The notes: a model not told the origin generated them from the sequence alone. Positions 15,514-24,469 are shown, counted from the first letter of the stretch. The stretch: 34,101 bases of DNA from Fusobacterium sp. (GCF_019012925.1 NZ_JAGIRL010000040.1:1-34101); one strand, 5' to 3'. Program-made: numbers and translations.

Positions 15514-17460
15514 CTATTTAGAGATTAAAATAATAGAACTTCTTGCTTTTACAGAGTAAGATAGCTTATCAATTGGAGTTTCAGAAAAATTAAAGCTATT
15601 ATTTTCAGAAGTATTTATTAATTTATACCATTTTTTATCCTCTTCAAGGGGTGGAAGTTCAAACTCTAAATCGTCATAGTATGAATTAAGAGCGATGTAA
15701 AATCTAGTATTAGCCTCATAATCCATCAATTCAAAGGCAGTGCTTAAAGAGTGATATGAGAAATCTGGAGAATTTAATTTGACACCATGAAGAGTAATAT
15801 CATTTCTACCATCCTCTTCACACTCCCAGTATGAATTTTTTCTAAAAATAGAGTATGTTTTTCTAATTTTTATCATCTGTTTTACAAATTCATAAAGATC
15901 TTCAAACTCTTTTTTTCTATCCCAATCAAACCAAGTTAGAGTGTTATCTTGACAATAGGCGTTATTATTTCCTTTTTGTGTTCTTCCACACTCATCACCC
16001 ATCAAAAACATAGGAACTCCTTGAGAGATCATTAGAATTAGAAAAAAGTTTTTTATCAATTTTTTCCGAAGGGCTATAATATCTAAATTATCTGTTTCTC
16101 CCTCTTCTCCCCAGTTATATGAATTATTAAAATTTTCTCCATCTTGGTTATTTTCACCATTATCAAAATTATGTTTAGTATTATAACTAACTAAATCATA
16201 CAGGGTAAATCCATCGTGACAGCTTATAAAGTTGATACTACTATATGGGGAACGATTATCTCTTTTGAAAATATCAGGGCTACCAAAGATTCTTTTTAAA
16301 AGTTCAGGAATTTGTCCAAAATCTCCTTTTATAAATCTACGAATAACATCTCTATATTTCCCATTCCATTCGCTCCAATCAGTTGGCATATCCCCAACAT
16401 AGTAACCACCTAAATCCCAACTTTCAGAGATCAATTTACAGTGAGAAAGGATAGGATCTTGTATTATTTCATTTAATACAGAGTGTCCTCCCCATTGTCC
16501 ATTTTCATCTCTTCCAAGAATAGGAGCTAAGTCAAATCTAAATCCATCAACTCCAATATCAAGATACCAATATTTTAGGGAGTTAAGAATAATATCCTTA
16601 CTCATTATATTATTACAGTTAAATGTATTTCCACAACCAGAGTAGTTTTTATACTCAATTCCATCCTTTTCTAACATATAAAATCCAGAGTTATTCATAG
16701 CTTTGAAGTTATAGACCCAGCCATCGTTACCACTTTCAGCAGTATGGTTATAGACTACATCTAGAATAACTTCAATTCCATTTTTATGAAGTTCATTAAC
16801 AAGCTCTTTAATCTCAATAACCTCATTAAAATTTGAGTTAGAATCTTCTGAAGCAAATTTTTTAGTAGGAGCAAAGAAACCAATAGGATTGTATCCCCAA
16901 ACATTTTCTAAAAGTTCGTTATTAGCATTATATCTTCCTGTGTATTCATCCCATTCAAATACAGGTAAAAACTCGACAGCAGTGATACCCAATTCTTTCA
17001 GATATGGAATTTTCTCTACAAATCCCTTATATTGGCCAGGAAATTCAACCAAAGAGTTATTGTTTTGTGTAAATAATTTGATATGAACTTCATAGATTAT
17101 AGTATCATTTAGAGGGGTATTGAGATGTCTAACCTTAAAAAGATCCTTCTTTACAGCAATAGCTCTCTTTTTATTTTTAGTATAAGATAGGGCATATGGA
17201 TCTAGTAGGTCCAAAGCATCATCTATATCCCAAGAGTAAATAACACCCTCTTTTCCTTCTCTTAAAAAAATATGCCAAATATCCCCTGTTTTATTTAATT
17301 TTTCATCTAATTTTAAAACAATAGCTGGTGTAGTATCATCAGCTGAATCAAAGATATTCAATACTATATTTTTCTTATTTTTACAATAAATCCCAAAGTT
17401 AATACCTGTGTCAAGAACATTTGCCCCTAATACAGGAAAACCAAAATCAACACTAAACAT
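15514..17460 (-). CDS. glgX: glycogen debranching enzyme / isoamylase type, GH13_11
   Basis: It hydrolyses alpha-1,6 branch points of glycogen or limit dextrin. The 648-residue protein has an N-terminal CBM48-like module (about 1-105), a GH13 barrel from about 120 (IIYEVHIKLFT, then DVVYNHTAE near 235) and a C-terminal beta domain. Catalytic residues are D310 in GFRFDLAP, E346 in LISESWD and D416 in SCHDGFTL. The order and the SCHDGFTLYDLVSY motif match GlgX/TreX-type isoamylases; a type I pullulanase is the main alternative, but its YNWGYDP motif is not obvious. It sits outside the glycogen operon, on the opposite strand, with its own promoter at 17496-17524, so debranching may be controlled separately. 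The ATG has AAGGAG upstream. The symbol is by family, not proven specificity. Confidence 0.88.
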   Translation of the reverse strand: MFSVDFGFPVLGANVLDTGINFGIYCKNKKNIVLNIFDSADDTTPAIVLKLDEKLNKTGDIWHIFLREGKEGVIYSWDIDDALDLLDPYALSYTKNKKRAIAVKKDLFKVRHLNTPLNDTIIYEVHIKLFTQNNNSLVEFPGQYKGFVEKIPYLKELGITAVEFLPVFEWDEYTGRYNANNELLENVWGYNPIGFFAPTKKFASEDSNSNFNEVIEIKELVNELHKNGIEVILDVVYNHTAESGNDGWVYNFKAMNNSGFYMLEKDGIEYKNYSGCGNTFNCNNIMSKDIILNSLKYWYLDIGVDGFRFDLAPILGRDENGQWGGHSVLNEIIQDPILSHCKLISESWDLGGYYVGDMPTDWSEWNGKYRDVIRRFIKGDFGQIPELLKRIFGSPDIFKRDNRSPYSSINFISCHDGFTLYDLVSYNTKHNFDNGENNQDGENFNNSYNWGEEGETDNLDIIALRKKLIKNFFLILMISQGVPMFLMGDECGRTQKGNNNAYCQDNTLTWFDWDRKKEFEDLYEFVKQMIKIRKTYSIFRKNSYWECEEDGRNDITLHGVKLNSPDFSYHSLSTAFELMDYEANTRFYIALNSYYDDLEFELPPLEEDKKWYKLINTSENNSFNFSETPIDKLSYSVKARSSIILISK

Positions 17461-17495
17461 AAACTCTCCTTAAATAAATCGTATTCTGTAGCTAA

Positions 17496-17524
17496 ATTAT
17501 ATAATGAGGAAAATTAAAAGTCAA
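17496..17524 (-). promoter_or_regulatory. promoter of the debranching enzyme gene
   Basis: On the minus strand TTGACT (17524-17519), a 17-base spacer and a perfect TATAAT (17501-17496) point into the gene starting at 17460. The leader would be about 30 bases and contains AAGGAG. Confidence 0.75.
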
Positions 17525-17590
17525 ACAAAGAAAGAGTAGAAAAAAATAAAAAAAATGTTAAAATATATATAGATTAAGGAGGTAAAAATA

Positions 17591-18049
17591 GTGAAAAGAT
17601 TAATTTCTATTATTTTGGTATTACTTGTGTATATAGTACCAATTAAAGGTGAAGATTACCAAGATATAATTTTAAAAAAGACAAATAAGGCTAGGGTAGA
17701 AAAACATCTAAAGCCTTTGAAAATGGATAGCAAATTAAATAAAATAGCTATGGAAAAAGCCAAGGATATGGCAAAAAATCAGGAGTTATCACATAATAGC
17801 CCAAAGTTTGGAACAACGTTTAATTTGATGAAGAAAAAAGGGATAAAATACAGTGCTGCCGGTGAGAATATTGCTCGTTGGCATAGTACTCCAGAGTTTG
17901 TAGTAGAGAGATGGCTAAAATCTAAGGGTCACAGAAAAAACATTTTAAATCCAGAGTATACTCAAATAGGAATTGGAAGAGCTAAAGACAAAAATGGAAA
18001 GAACTATTGGGTACAGGTTTTTATAAAAGAAAAAGTTAAAAAAAATTAA
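17591..18049 (+). CDS. small secreted CAP/SCP-domain protein
   Basis: A 152-residue protein with a signal peptide (MKRLISIILVLLVYIVP, likely cut after about residue 20) and a single CAP (SCP/PR-1-like) domain filling the rest. Family landmarks are the N-terminal helix with NKARVEKHLKPLKMD, the histidine in ELSHNSP, AAGENIARW, and SKGHRKNILNPEYTQIGIG. It should be periplasmic or secreted. Bacterial CAP proteins of this YkwD-like size are common but mostly of unknown function. The start is GTG at 17591, with AAGGAGG eight bases upstream. It stands alone between divergent and downstream units; its own promoter is not clear (an AT-rich TTAAAATATATA lies at about 17560). Confidence 0.88.
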   Translation: MKRLISIILVLLVYIVPIKGEDYQDIILKKTNKARVEKHLKPLKMDSKLNKIAMEKAKDMAKNQELSHNSPKFGTTFNLMKKKGIKYSAAGENIARWHSTPEFVVERWLKSKGHRKNILNPEYTQIGIGRAKDKNGKNYWVQVFIKEKVKKN

Positions 18050-18058
18050 GAAAAACTA

Positions 18059-18087
18059 TTGTTTTTATTGGAAAAACGTGCTATTTT
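18059..18087 (+). promoter_or_regulatory. weak candidate promoter for the HU-like gene
   Basis: TTGTTT at 18059-18064, a 17-base spacer and TATTTT at 18082-18087. Each box has two mismatches at most, in a strongly AT-rich background, so this is only a suggestion. Confidence 0.35.
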
Positions 18088-18129
18088 AATAGTAAGGGCA
18101 ACTAAATAAATAATTGGGAGTGATTTCAA

Positions 18130-18450
18130 ATGACAAAGAAAGAGTTTGTAGAATTATTTGGAACTAAAGCAGAGTTAAAAACAAAGTTAGAAGCAGAGAA
18201 ATTAACAAAGGTATTTTTGGAAACACTTGAAGAAGTATTAGTTAAAGGAGAGAGCATTTCTTTTATAGGATTTGGAAAGTTTGAAGCATCAGAGAGAGCA
18301 GAAAGAACTTGTATAAATCCACAGACTAAAAAACCTATGAAGGTTGCTGCAAGAAAAGTTGCAAAATTTAAACCTGGTAAGAACTTATTAGAAAAAATGA
18401 ATCCAGTAGTTGAGAAAAAAGCAGCAAAAGGAAAAAGAAAAGCTAAATAA
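18130..18450 (+). CDS. HU-family DNA-binding protein with a basic tail
   Basis: A nucleoid protein that bends DNA as a dimer. The 106-residue protein shows the HU fold: two N-terminal helices (about 2-45), then GESISFIGFGKFEASERAE and the DNA-binding arm with the intercalating proline in INPQTKKPMKV, then ARKVAKFKPGKNLLEKM. Normal HU is about 90 residues; here an additional 15-residue lysine/alanine tail (EKKAAKGKRKAK) follows, which may add non-specific DNA affinity. The ATG at 18130 has GGGAG upstream. It is monocistronic, with a terminator at 18474-18510. It could equally be called HU or IHF-like; a separate hup gene may exist elsewhere. Confidence 0.92.
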   Translation: MTKKEFVELFGTKAELKTKLEAEKLTKVFLETLEEVLVKGESISFIGFGKFEASERAERTCINPQTKKPMKVAARKVAKFKPGKNLLEKMNPVVEKKAAKGKRKAK

Positions 18451-18473
18451 AAAAAGTATAGATATTCATATAT

Positions 18474-18510
18474 AAAAGGTGCTAATTTTTATCAGCACCT
18501 TTTATTATTT
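18474..18510 (+). terminator. intrinsic terminator of the HU-like gene
   Basis: A perfect 10-bp stem, AAAAGGTGCT (18474-18483) with AGCACCTTTT (18494-18503), and a 10-base loop, followed by ATTATTTG. Confidence 0.85.
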
Positions 18511-18606
18511 GTATATAAAAAATATATTGTCTATTAAAAATCAAACTAGCTATTTTTTAAAAAATAGTATAAAATATCTAATATGATATAAGTAAGGGAG
18601 ATAAAG

Positions 18607-20169
18607 ATGAGAAGAGAGAAAAGATTTATGAGTGGAATATTAGGTATGATAGCTTTTTATGTAGTTACCATTACTGCCACAGCTAGTTTGACTAAGGATA
18701 TTGGAAAAAGTAGTGTGGAAGTTGTTAATGTAGTTTCCCAAGAACAGAGTAAAGAGGAAAAGAATGAAGAGGTCAATCAAGTATTACCGTTGAAAGAGAT
18801 AAAGATAAGTGAAAAAGAGAAGGCTCCAGAGAAGAAGATAGCCTATACTATAAACTATAAGACACCAATATATTCAGAGCCAAATGGGAAGGTACAAAAA
18901 GATAGTTTGAAAAAAGCTATGAGAGTTGAGGTACTAGAGGATAAGGTTGTTGAAATAACTAAGGAGACAAAGGTTAAAAAAGAAGATGGGACTTTTACAA
19001 CGAAGAAGAATGTTGAAAAAAGTTACTGGAAAAGAATAGTGTATGGAAAAAATAATGAGATGAGAGAGGGCTGGATCAGAACAGGAAGTTTGACTGAAGA
19101 TGTTAGAAAAGTTATTCCTGCTAATCTAAAGAATGCTAATTTGAGTGCTGTTCCTAAGAGAGAATATGTAAATAATCCAAAAATTGATGTAAGAGGTATA
19201 TATCTAACAGTTAATACGGCTGCTTCAGCAAAAAGAATTGATGAGTTGATAGAGCTTTCTAAAAGAACAAAGATAAATGCTTTTGTAATAGATGTGAAAG
19301 AGGATTTTGGAAAGATGCTTTTCAAAACAGATGCTGAGTTAAAATATTTAGGAAAAAATGATAACAGATACCCTATATCAGATATACACTCTTTTATGAA
19401 AAAATTAAAAGATAACAATATCTATACAATAGCTAGAATAGTATCATTTAAAGATCCTACATATGCTTCTAAACACCCAGAGAAAGCTATAATAAAAAGA
19501 GCTACAGGAAAACCATTTACTAATAGTGATGGTGTAATTTGGGTATCTCCACATGATAGATATCTATGGGAATATAATATTGCAGTGGCAAAAGAGGCTG
19601 CAAAAGCTGGATTTAATGAGATACAGTTTGACTATGTGAGATTCCCAGCATCAAATGGTGGAAAGTTAGATAAAGAACTAGATTATAGAAATACAAATGG
19701 TGAATCTAAACCTGAAACAATTCAAAAATATCTAAAATATGCTAGAAAAGAGTTGGAGCCATTAGAGGTTTATATATCAGCAGATATATATGGACAAGTT
19801 TCAAGTTCAAGTGATGATATGGGATTGGGTCAACATTGGGAAGTAATAAGTAATGAGGTTGATGCAATATCCCCAATGGCATATCCAAGTCACTATGGAA
19901 GAGGAGTATATGGATTGGCAGTACCTGATGCAGAGCCATATAAGACTATCTACTATACTACTTTGGATGGAATAAATAGAAACTATAATTTAAAATATCC
20001 AGCAGATATTAGACCTTGGTTACAAGCTTTTACTGCTAAATGGGTAAAGGGGTATATTCCTTATGGTAAAAAAGAGATAGAGGCTCAGATAAAAGCCTTA
20101 GATGACTTAGGAATAAAACAGTATCTATTATGGAGTCCAAGTAATAGATATGGGATTATAGAAAAATAA
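18607..20169 (+). CDS. membrane-anchored putative glycoside hydrolase (DUF4015-type)
   Basis: A 520-residue protein of three parts. Residues 1-35 carry a basic start and a hydrophobic segment (FMSGILGMIAFYVVTITATA), a signal peptide or anchor. Residues about 80-165 look like an SH3-type domain (KTPIYSEPNGKVQKDSLKK to KRIVYGKNNEMREGWIRTG). Residues about 195-520 match the DUF4015 / GH-like TIM-barrel family: RGIYLTVNTAASAKRIDEL, NAFVIDVKEDFG, NEIQFDYVRFPA, AISPMAYPSHYGRG and LWSPSNRYG. The acidic residues in IDVKEDFG and IQFDYVRFP are likely catalytic by analogy with clan-related hydrolases. It probably acts on an envelope or extracellular polysaccharide; the substrate is unknown. The start ATG has AAGGGAG upstream. 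Family match is good, biochemical role inferred. Confidence 0.8.
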   Translation: MRREKRFMSGILGMIAFYVVTITATASLTKDIGKSSVEVVNVVSQEQSKEEKNEEVNQVLPLKEIKISEKEKAPEKKIAYTINYKTPIYSEPNGKVQKDSLKKAMRVEVLEDKVVEITKETKVKKEDGTFTTKKNVEKSYWKRIVYGKNNEMREGWIRTGSLTEDVRKVIPANLKNANLSAVPKREYVNNPKIDVRGIYLTVNTAASAKRIDELIELSKRTKINAFVIDVKEDFGKMLFKTDAELKYLGKNDNRYPISDIHSFMKKLKDNNIYTIARIVSFKDPTYASKHPEKAIIKRATGKPFTNSDGVIWVSPHDRYLWEYNIAVAKEAAKAGFNEIQFDYVRFPASNGGKLDKELDYRNTNGESKPETIQKYLKYARKELEPLEVYISADIYGQVSSSSDDMGLGQHWEVISNEVDAISPMAYPSHYGRGVYGLAVPDAEPYKTIYYTTLDGINRNYNLKYPADIRPWLQAFTAKWVKGYIPYGKKEIEAQIKALDDLGIKQYLLWSPSNRYGIIEK

Positions 20170-20176
20170 AAAATTG

Positions 20177-20205
20177 TTTTAAAAATTAGGATTATGTGAT
20201 ACAAT
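20177..20205 (+). promoter_or_regulatory. candidate extended -10 promoter for truB-typA
   Basis: TGA-TACAAT (20197-20205) is an extended -10 element with one mismatch in the hexamer, and TTTTAA lies 17 bases upstream as a poor -35. It would start transcription near 20212, just before truB. Confidence 0.4.
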
Positions 20206-20236
20206 ATAAAATAGTTCTAATATAGGAGTTGAAGTT

Positions 20237-21094
20237 TTGGAAGGAATAATTAATATTAATAAACCTAGTGGAATAACTTCCTTTGATGTTATTAGAGTTC
20301 TTAGAAAGGTCCTAAAAGAGAGAAGAATAGGACACACAGGAACTTTAGATCCTTTGGCTGAGGGAGTTTTAGTTGTTTGTCTGGGAAGAGCTACTAGACT
20401 TGTTCAAGATATAGAGGGGTATTCAAAAGTTTATACTGCAGGATTTGAATTGGGGTATAGAACAGATACCTATGATATTGAGGGAAAAATAGTAGAAGAG
20501 TCTGAGAAAAAAGAGACAACTCGAACTGAGTTAGAAAGTGTTTTAAAGAAGTTTATAGGAGATATAAAACAGATTCCACCAATGTACTCTGCTATTAAAA
20601 TTGAAGGACAAAAATTATATGATCTAGCTAGAAAAGGGATAGAAGTAGAAAGAAAAGCTAGAGAGATAAGTATAAATTTTATAGAGATTATAGAGTTTGA
20701 TGGAAGAAAAGGAAAGATTAGATGTGAAGTATCTAAAGGAACATATATTCGTTCTTTGATAGATGACATAGGAAGAGAGTTGGGAACTTTTGCCACTATG
20801 ACTTCACTGGTAAGAGAGAGAGTAGGAGAGTCAGATATAGAGAGCTCATACACTTTAGAGGATATAGAAAAACTACATTTAGAAGGAAAAGATGACTTCT
20901 TAAGTAGTGTAGAGGAGTTTTTTCAATATCCGAAGATAGAGATTGAAGATGGAAAAAACTTTGTATTATTCCAAAATGGAAATACCATAAGATGTAATAC
21001 AGCAGATGGAAGGTATAGAGTTTATCTAGAAAACAAATTCTTAGGTTTAGCAAATGTAAATAATAATTTATTAAAAGGGTATAAATATTTTTAG
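20237..21094 (+). CDS. truB: tRNA pseudouridine(55) synthase
   Basis: It converts U55 of the tRNA T-loop to pseudouridine. The 285-residue protein begins with the canonical GIININKPSGITSFDV, and has the active-site loop GHTGTLDPLAEGVL with catalytic aspartate D38, then YTAGFELGYRTDTYD, IPPMYSAIKIEGQKLYDLAR and CSKGTYIRSL-like EVSKGTYIRSLIDDIG. The C-terminal ~50 residues form the usual small extra domain. The start is TTG at 20237, with TAGGAG upstream; the conserved N-terminus fixes it there. It lies 20 bases before typA. Its usual neighbours rbfA and ribF are not present. Confidence 0.96.
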   Translation: MEGIININKPSGITSFDVIRVLRKVLKERRIGHTGTLDPLAEGVLVVCLGRATRLVQDIEGYSKVYTAGFELGYRTDTYDIEGKIVEESEKKETTRTELESVLKKFIGDIKQIPPMYSAIKIEGQKLYDLARKGIEVERKAREISINFIEIIEFDGRKGKIRCEVSKGTYIRSLIDDIGRELGTFATMTSLVRERVGESDIESSYTLEDIEKLHLEGKDDFLSSVEEFFQYPKIEIEDGKNFVLFQNGNTIRCNTADGRYRVYLENKFLGLANVNNNLLKGYKYF

Positions 21095-21114
21095 CCCTGA
21101 AGGAAGGAAGAATA

Positions 21115-22932
21115 ATGAAAATAAAAAACATAGCAATTATTGCCCATGTTGACCACGGTAAAACAACACTTGTGGATTGTCTTTTAAGACAAGGTGGAGC
21201 CTTCGGTTCTCACGAATTAGAAAAAGTAGAAGAGAGAGTAATGGACTCAAATGATATTGAAAGAGAAAGAGGAATTACAATTTTTTCTAAAAATGCATCT
21301 GTAAGATATAAAGATTATAAGATCAACATTGTAGATACTCCAGGACACGCTGACTTTGGAGGAGAAGTACAAAGAATTATGAAAATGGTTGATTCAGTAG
21401 TACTATTAGTAGATGCTTTTGAAGGTCCAATGCCTCAGACAAAGTATGTATTGAAGAAAGCTTTAGAGCAAGGACATAGACCAATAGTAGTAGTAAACAA
21501 AGTAGATAAACCAAATGCAAGACCAGAAGATGTATTATATATGGTATATGAGCTATTTATAGAGCTTAATGCTAATGATTTACAATTAGAATTCCCAGTG
21601 GTATACGCTTCAGGAAAAGGTGGATTTGCAAAGAGAAATTTAGAAGATGAGAGCCAAGATATGACTCCATTATTTGAAACAATTCTTGAGCATGTAGAGG
21701 ATCCAGAGGGTGACGATAACAAACCTATGCAATTCCTAATCACAAATATAGCTTATGACAACTATGTTGGTAAACTAGCTGTAGGAAGAATTCATAATGG
21801 TATTGTAAGAAGAAACCAAGAGGTTATGTTAATAAAAAGAGATGAAAAAATGGTAAAAGGAAAAATCTCTGTACTTTATGGTTATGAAGGATTAAAAAGA
21901 GTTGAAGTGCAAGAGGCACATGCTGGAGATATAGTTTGTATTGCAGGAATAGATAATATAGATATTGGAGAAACATTAGCTGATGTTAATGAACCAATAG
22001 CTTTACCATTAATAGATATTGACGAACCAACACTAGCAATGACATTTATGGTAAATGACTCTCCATTTGCAGGAAAAGAAGGGAAATTTGTAACATCTAG
22101 ACATATTTGGGAAAGACTACAAAAAGAGTTACAAACAAACGTAAGTATGAGAGTAGAGACTACTGAAACTCCAGATGCCTTTGTTGTAAAAGGAAGAGGA
22201 GAACTTCAACTTTCTATACTATTAGAGAATATGAGAAGAGAAGGATTTGAGATACAGGTATCAAAACCAAGAGTTCTTATGAAAGAGAAAGATGGAAAGA
22301 GACTTGAACCAATTGAGATGGCACTTATAGATGTTGATGATAGTTTCACAGGAGTAGTTATTGAGAAGATGGGTATAAGAAAGGGAGAGATGGTATCTAT
22401 GATCCCTGGTACTGATGGATATACTCGTTTAGAGTTTAAAGTACCAGCAAGAGGACTTATTGGATTTAGAAATGAGTTCTTAACAGATACTAAGGGAACA
22501 GGAATCTTAAACCACTCTTTCTATGATTATGAACCTCATAAAGGAGATATACCTACAAGAAGTAGAGGAGTACTTATTGCAACTGAACCAGGTGTAACAG
22601 TGGCATATGCTCTAAATAACATACAAGATAGAGGAATATTATTCTTAGATCCTGGAATTCCAGTTTATGAAGGAATGATAGTTGGAGAGCACAGTAGAGA
22701 AAATGATCTAGTAGTAAATGTTTGTAAAACTAAAAAATTAACAAATATGAGAGCTGCTGGAAGTGATGATGCTGTTAAATTAGCTCCACCAAGAAGATTT
22801 ACTTTAGAGCAAGCACTTGATTACATAGCTGATGATGAGCTTGTAGAAGTAACTCCTGACAATATCAGATTAAGAAAAAAATATCTGAAAGAGGGAGAGA
22901 GAAGAAAATATGAAAAGAGAAATGAAGAGTAA
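21115..22932 (+). CDS. typA: TypA/BipA translational GTPase
   Basis: A ribosome-associated GTPase of the EF-G/LepA group, linked to ribosome assembly and stress or low-temperature growth. The 605-residue protein has G1 [12 protein letters not shown], the switch [12 protein letters not shown]3 [12 protein letters not shown] and G4 [10 protein letters not shown], then domain II, two alpha/beta domains and the TypA-specific C-terminal part ([22 protein letters not shown]). Length is normal. The ATG follows GAAGGAAGG. It is preceded closely by truB, and its 3' end overlaps the next gene by 23 bases, suggesting one transcript. Confidence 0.97.
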   Translation: MKIKNIAIIAHVDHGKTTLVDCLLRQGGAFGSHELEKVEERVMDSNDIERERGITIFSKNASVRYKDYKINIVDTPGHADFGGEVQRIMKMVDSVVLLVDAFEGPMPQTKYVLKKALEQGHRPIVVVNKVDKPNARPEDVLYMVYELFIELNANDLQLEFPVVYASGKGGFAKRNLEDESQDMTPLFETILEHVEDPEGDDNKPMQFLITNIAYDNYVGKLAVGRIHNGIVRRNQEVMLIKRDEKMVKGKISVLYGYEGLKRVEVQEAHAGDIVCIAGIDNIDIGETLADVNEPIALPLIDIDEPTLAMTFMVNDSPFAGKEGKFVTSRHIWERLQKELQTNVSMRVETTETPDAFVVKGRGELQLSILLENMRREGFEIQVSKPRVLMKEKDGKRLEPIEMALIDVDDSFTGVVIEKMGIRKGEMVSMIPGTDGYTRLEFKVPARGLIGFRNEFLTDTKGTGILNHSFYDYEPHKGDIPTRSRGVLIATEPGVTVAYALNNIQDRGILFLDPGIPVYEGMIVGEHSRENDLVVNVCKTKKLTNMRAAGSDDAVKLAPPRRFTLEQALDYIADDELVEVTPDNIRLRKKYLKEGERRKYEKRNEE

Positions 22933-23788
22933 TCTTAATAGAATTTTAATTCTTTTATGTATAACACTATTATTTACAAGTTGTAGTTTTCTTCAAAAAA
23001 AATCAAAAAAAGTAGTAACTCCTGAAGAGGTGTATACAGCAGTATTTTTAGATGATTCATACAGTTTAAATAAGTATTTAGCAGAGGGATTTCCAATAGA
23101 TTACAGAGATGAGAATAATAAAACTCTATTGATGAATATATTGGAGAAGGATAGTTTGAATTCTTTAAATATAATTTTAACTAGAGATATTAATTTAGAA
23201 GATAGAGATGATAATGGAAGAACAGCTATTTTTTATGTAAGAAGTATTGAAGCTTTGAAAAGTTTGGTAACAAATGGAGCTGATATCAATGCCATTTCAC
23301 TAAAAAATAGTACCCCATTATTAATCTACTTTATAAAGGAAAAATCAGATAGTTATAGCAAATATCTATTGGAAAATGGTGTAAATTTTAAAGCAAAGGA
23401 TAAAAATGGTTGGGATGTAACATTTTGGTCTGCTTCTATTGGAGATATTGAGCTAGTAAGAGATTTAGAGCGTTTAGGTGCAGATTTCTTAGCTTTGGAT
23501 GAAGATGGAAACTATCCTATATACTATGCTTATGATGAGAATACAGTATTGGAATTACTTAATGTAAAGGGATATAACCTTAAATTGAAAAATAATAAAG
23601 GTGAGAATATATTTGGTGAAATATACTTGAGATCTGTTGCTAATGGTAATTTAAAAGCAGTAGAGAGATTAATTGACTTAGGTGTAAATCCTAGATATAT
23701 CTCCTATGGTGATTCTGCTAAAACGATAGCAACTAAATTAAACAATCTAGAGATGTTAAAACTTCTAAAGGAAAAAGGGATAAAATAA
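22910..23788 (+). CDS. ankyrin-repeat lipoprotein
   Basis: A 292-residue protein with a lipoprotein signal: hydrophobic ILILLCITLLF and lipobox LFTSC, with the lipidated cysteine at residue 25 counting from the ATG at 22910. An in-frame ATG at 22922 gives a shorter, equally plausible signal peptide. After a short linker, about six ankyrin-like units run to the C-terminus, visible as repeated D-x-x-G-x-T / LL-x-x-GA pattern (NNKTLLMNIL, DNGRTAIFY, VTNGADINA, KNGWDVTFWSA, RLGADFLALDEDGNYPI, IDLGVNP). The protein should be tethered in the periplasm or outer membrane for protein-protein contacts; the partner is unknown. Its start lies inside the typA end, so translation is probably coupled, though the two functions have no known link. 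Confidence 0.8.
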   Translation: MKREMKSNLNRILILLCITLLFTSCSFLQKKSKKVVTPEEVYTAVFLDDSYSLNKYLAEGFPIDYRDENNKTLLMNILEKDSLNSLNIILTRDINLEDRDDNGRTAIFYVRSIEALKSLVTNGADINAISLKNSTPLLIYFIKEKSDSYSKYLLENGVNFKAKDKNGWDVTFWSASIGDIELVRDLERLGADFLALDEDGNYPIYYAYDENTVLELLNVKGYNLKLKNNKGENIFGEIYLRSVANGNLKAVERLIDLGVNPRYISYGDSAKTIATKLNNLEMLKLLKEKGIK

Positions 23789-23808
23789 TAAAAAAGAGGA
23801 GGTAATTG

Positions 23809-24165
23809 ATGAGAATAAGAAAGATATTGATGTTGTTAATTTTTACATTGTCAATATTGATAGTAAATTTACAACATTCCAATCAAAAGCCTCCTTTATT
23901 TGATAAAAATAGTACAAACAATATAGTGATATTAGTAGATCATATTGAGGGGATACACGAGGAATTAGTGGTAAAGGAGCCAACAAATTTAAGTGATACT
24001 ACCGTAATCTATGATAATTATAGAGATATGATACCAATTTTGAGTGTTGTTATAGTGCTATTAACAAAAGTTTTTAAAAGTGAAATTCAATCATTTAGAA
24101 CTTTTAAAATCAAAGGGTTATATGGGATTTTACTCAGAGATAGAAAGCGGTTGCTTCGAAATTAA
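23809..24165 (+). CDS. small unrecognised membrane protein
   Basis: A 118-residue protein of no recognised family. The ATG at 23809 has AGAGGAGG at 23795-23802 and is preferred over a TTG immediately before it. An N-terminal hydrophobic segment (about 5-20, ILMLLIFTLSILIV) looks like a signal or anchor, followed by a polar stretch (about 22-70) and a second hydrophobic segment (about 74-90, IPILSVVIVLLTKVF). The C-terminal 25 residues are very basic (KGLYGILLRDRKRLLRN). The predicted topology puts the middle part in the periplasm and the basic tail in the cytoplasm. It follows the ankyrin lipoprotein by 20 bases and probably shares its transcript. Confidence 0.6.
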   Translation: MRIRKILMLLIFTLSILIVNLQHSNQKPPLFDKNSTNNIVILVDHIEGIHEELVVKEPTNLSDTTVIYDNYRDMIPILSVVIVLLTKVFKSEIQSFRTFKIKGLYGILLRDRKRLLRN

Positions 24166-24167
24166 AA

Positions 24168-24208
24168 ACTCTCCATTTTAAAGATAGAAAATAAAAAAAT
24201 GGAGGAGT
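24168..24208 (+). promoter_or_regulatory. hairpin that hides the ribosome binding site of the next gene
   Basis: ACTCTCCATTTT (24168-24179) can pair with AAAATGGAGGAGT (24196-24208), 12 bp with a single bulged G. The right arm contains the GGAGG Shine-Dalgarno sequence of the gene starting at 24214. No T-run follows, so it is not a terminator. It could limit translation unless opened by a ribosome, RNA or protein. The pairing is seen; regulation is inferred. Confidence 0.5.
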
Positions 24209-24213
24209 AGAGA

Positions 24214-24414
24214 ATGCTAACATTAGAAGAGAGAGTAGAATTAGAAAAATTAGAGAAAATTAACAAGGAATACAGTGCTAGGGAGAATAGAGAGCTAGAA
24301 GATGAATATGTATATGATAACAGATTAGGAGCTTTTTTACTTCTTGCTTCATACTGTGGAATTGGGGTGTTTTTTCTATATAAGTTAGCTGAATTGTTAC
24401 TTTTAAAGATATAA
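24214..24414 (+). CDS. small protein with one C-terminal membrane helix
   Basis: A 66-residue protein of no recognised family. Residues 1-35 are highly charged and helical (LEERVELEKLEKINKEYSAR then ENRELEDEY), possibly a short coiled coil; residues 40-64 are one hydrophobic helix (FLLLASYCGIGVFFLYKLAELLLL). The topology suggests a tail-anchored protein with a cytoplasmic charged head. The ATG has GGAGGAG 8 bases upstream, within the hairpin 24168-24208. A terminator follows 8 bases after the stop. Good ribosome binding site, helix pattern and clean boundaries support a real gene. Confidence 0.6.
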   Translation: MLTLEERVELEKLEKINKEYSARENRELEDEYVYDNRLGAFLLLASYCGIGVFFLYKLAELLLLKI

Positions 24415-24422
24415 TACTATGA

Positions 24423-24452
24423 AAAAAGTGTAGGTGATTACCTACACTTTTT
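24423..24452. terminator. bidirectional terminator between the small membrane gene and panF
   Basis: A perfect 12-bp stem AAAAAGTGTAGG (24423-24434) with CCTACACTTTTT (24441-24452) and a 6-base loop. T-runs on both strands let it end the plus-strand cluster and the minus-strand panF transcript. Confidence 0.88.
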
Positions 24453-24469
24453 CTATATATTAATATCCT

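Noticed and set aside
18545..18590. CTATTTTTTAAAAAATAG repeat upstream of the DUF4015-type gene as an operator or terminator
   Set aside because: Pure A/T repeat of low complexity in an AT-rich spacer; no associated promoter with proper spacing was found, so nothing specific can be claimed.
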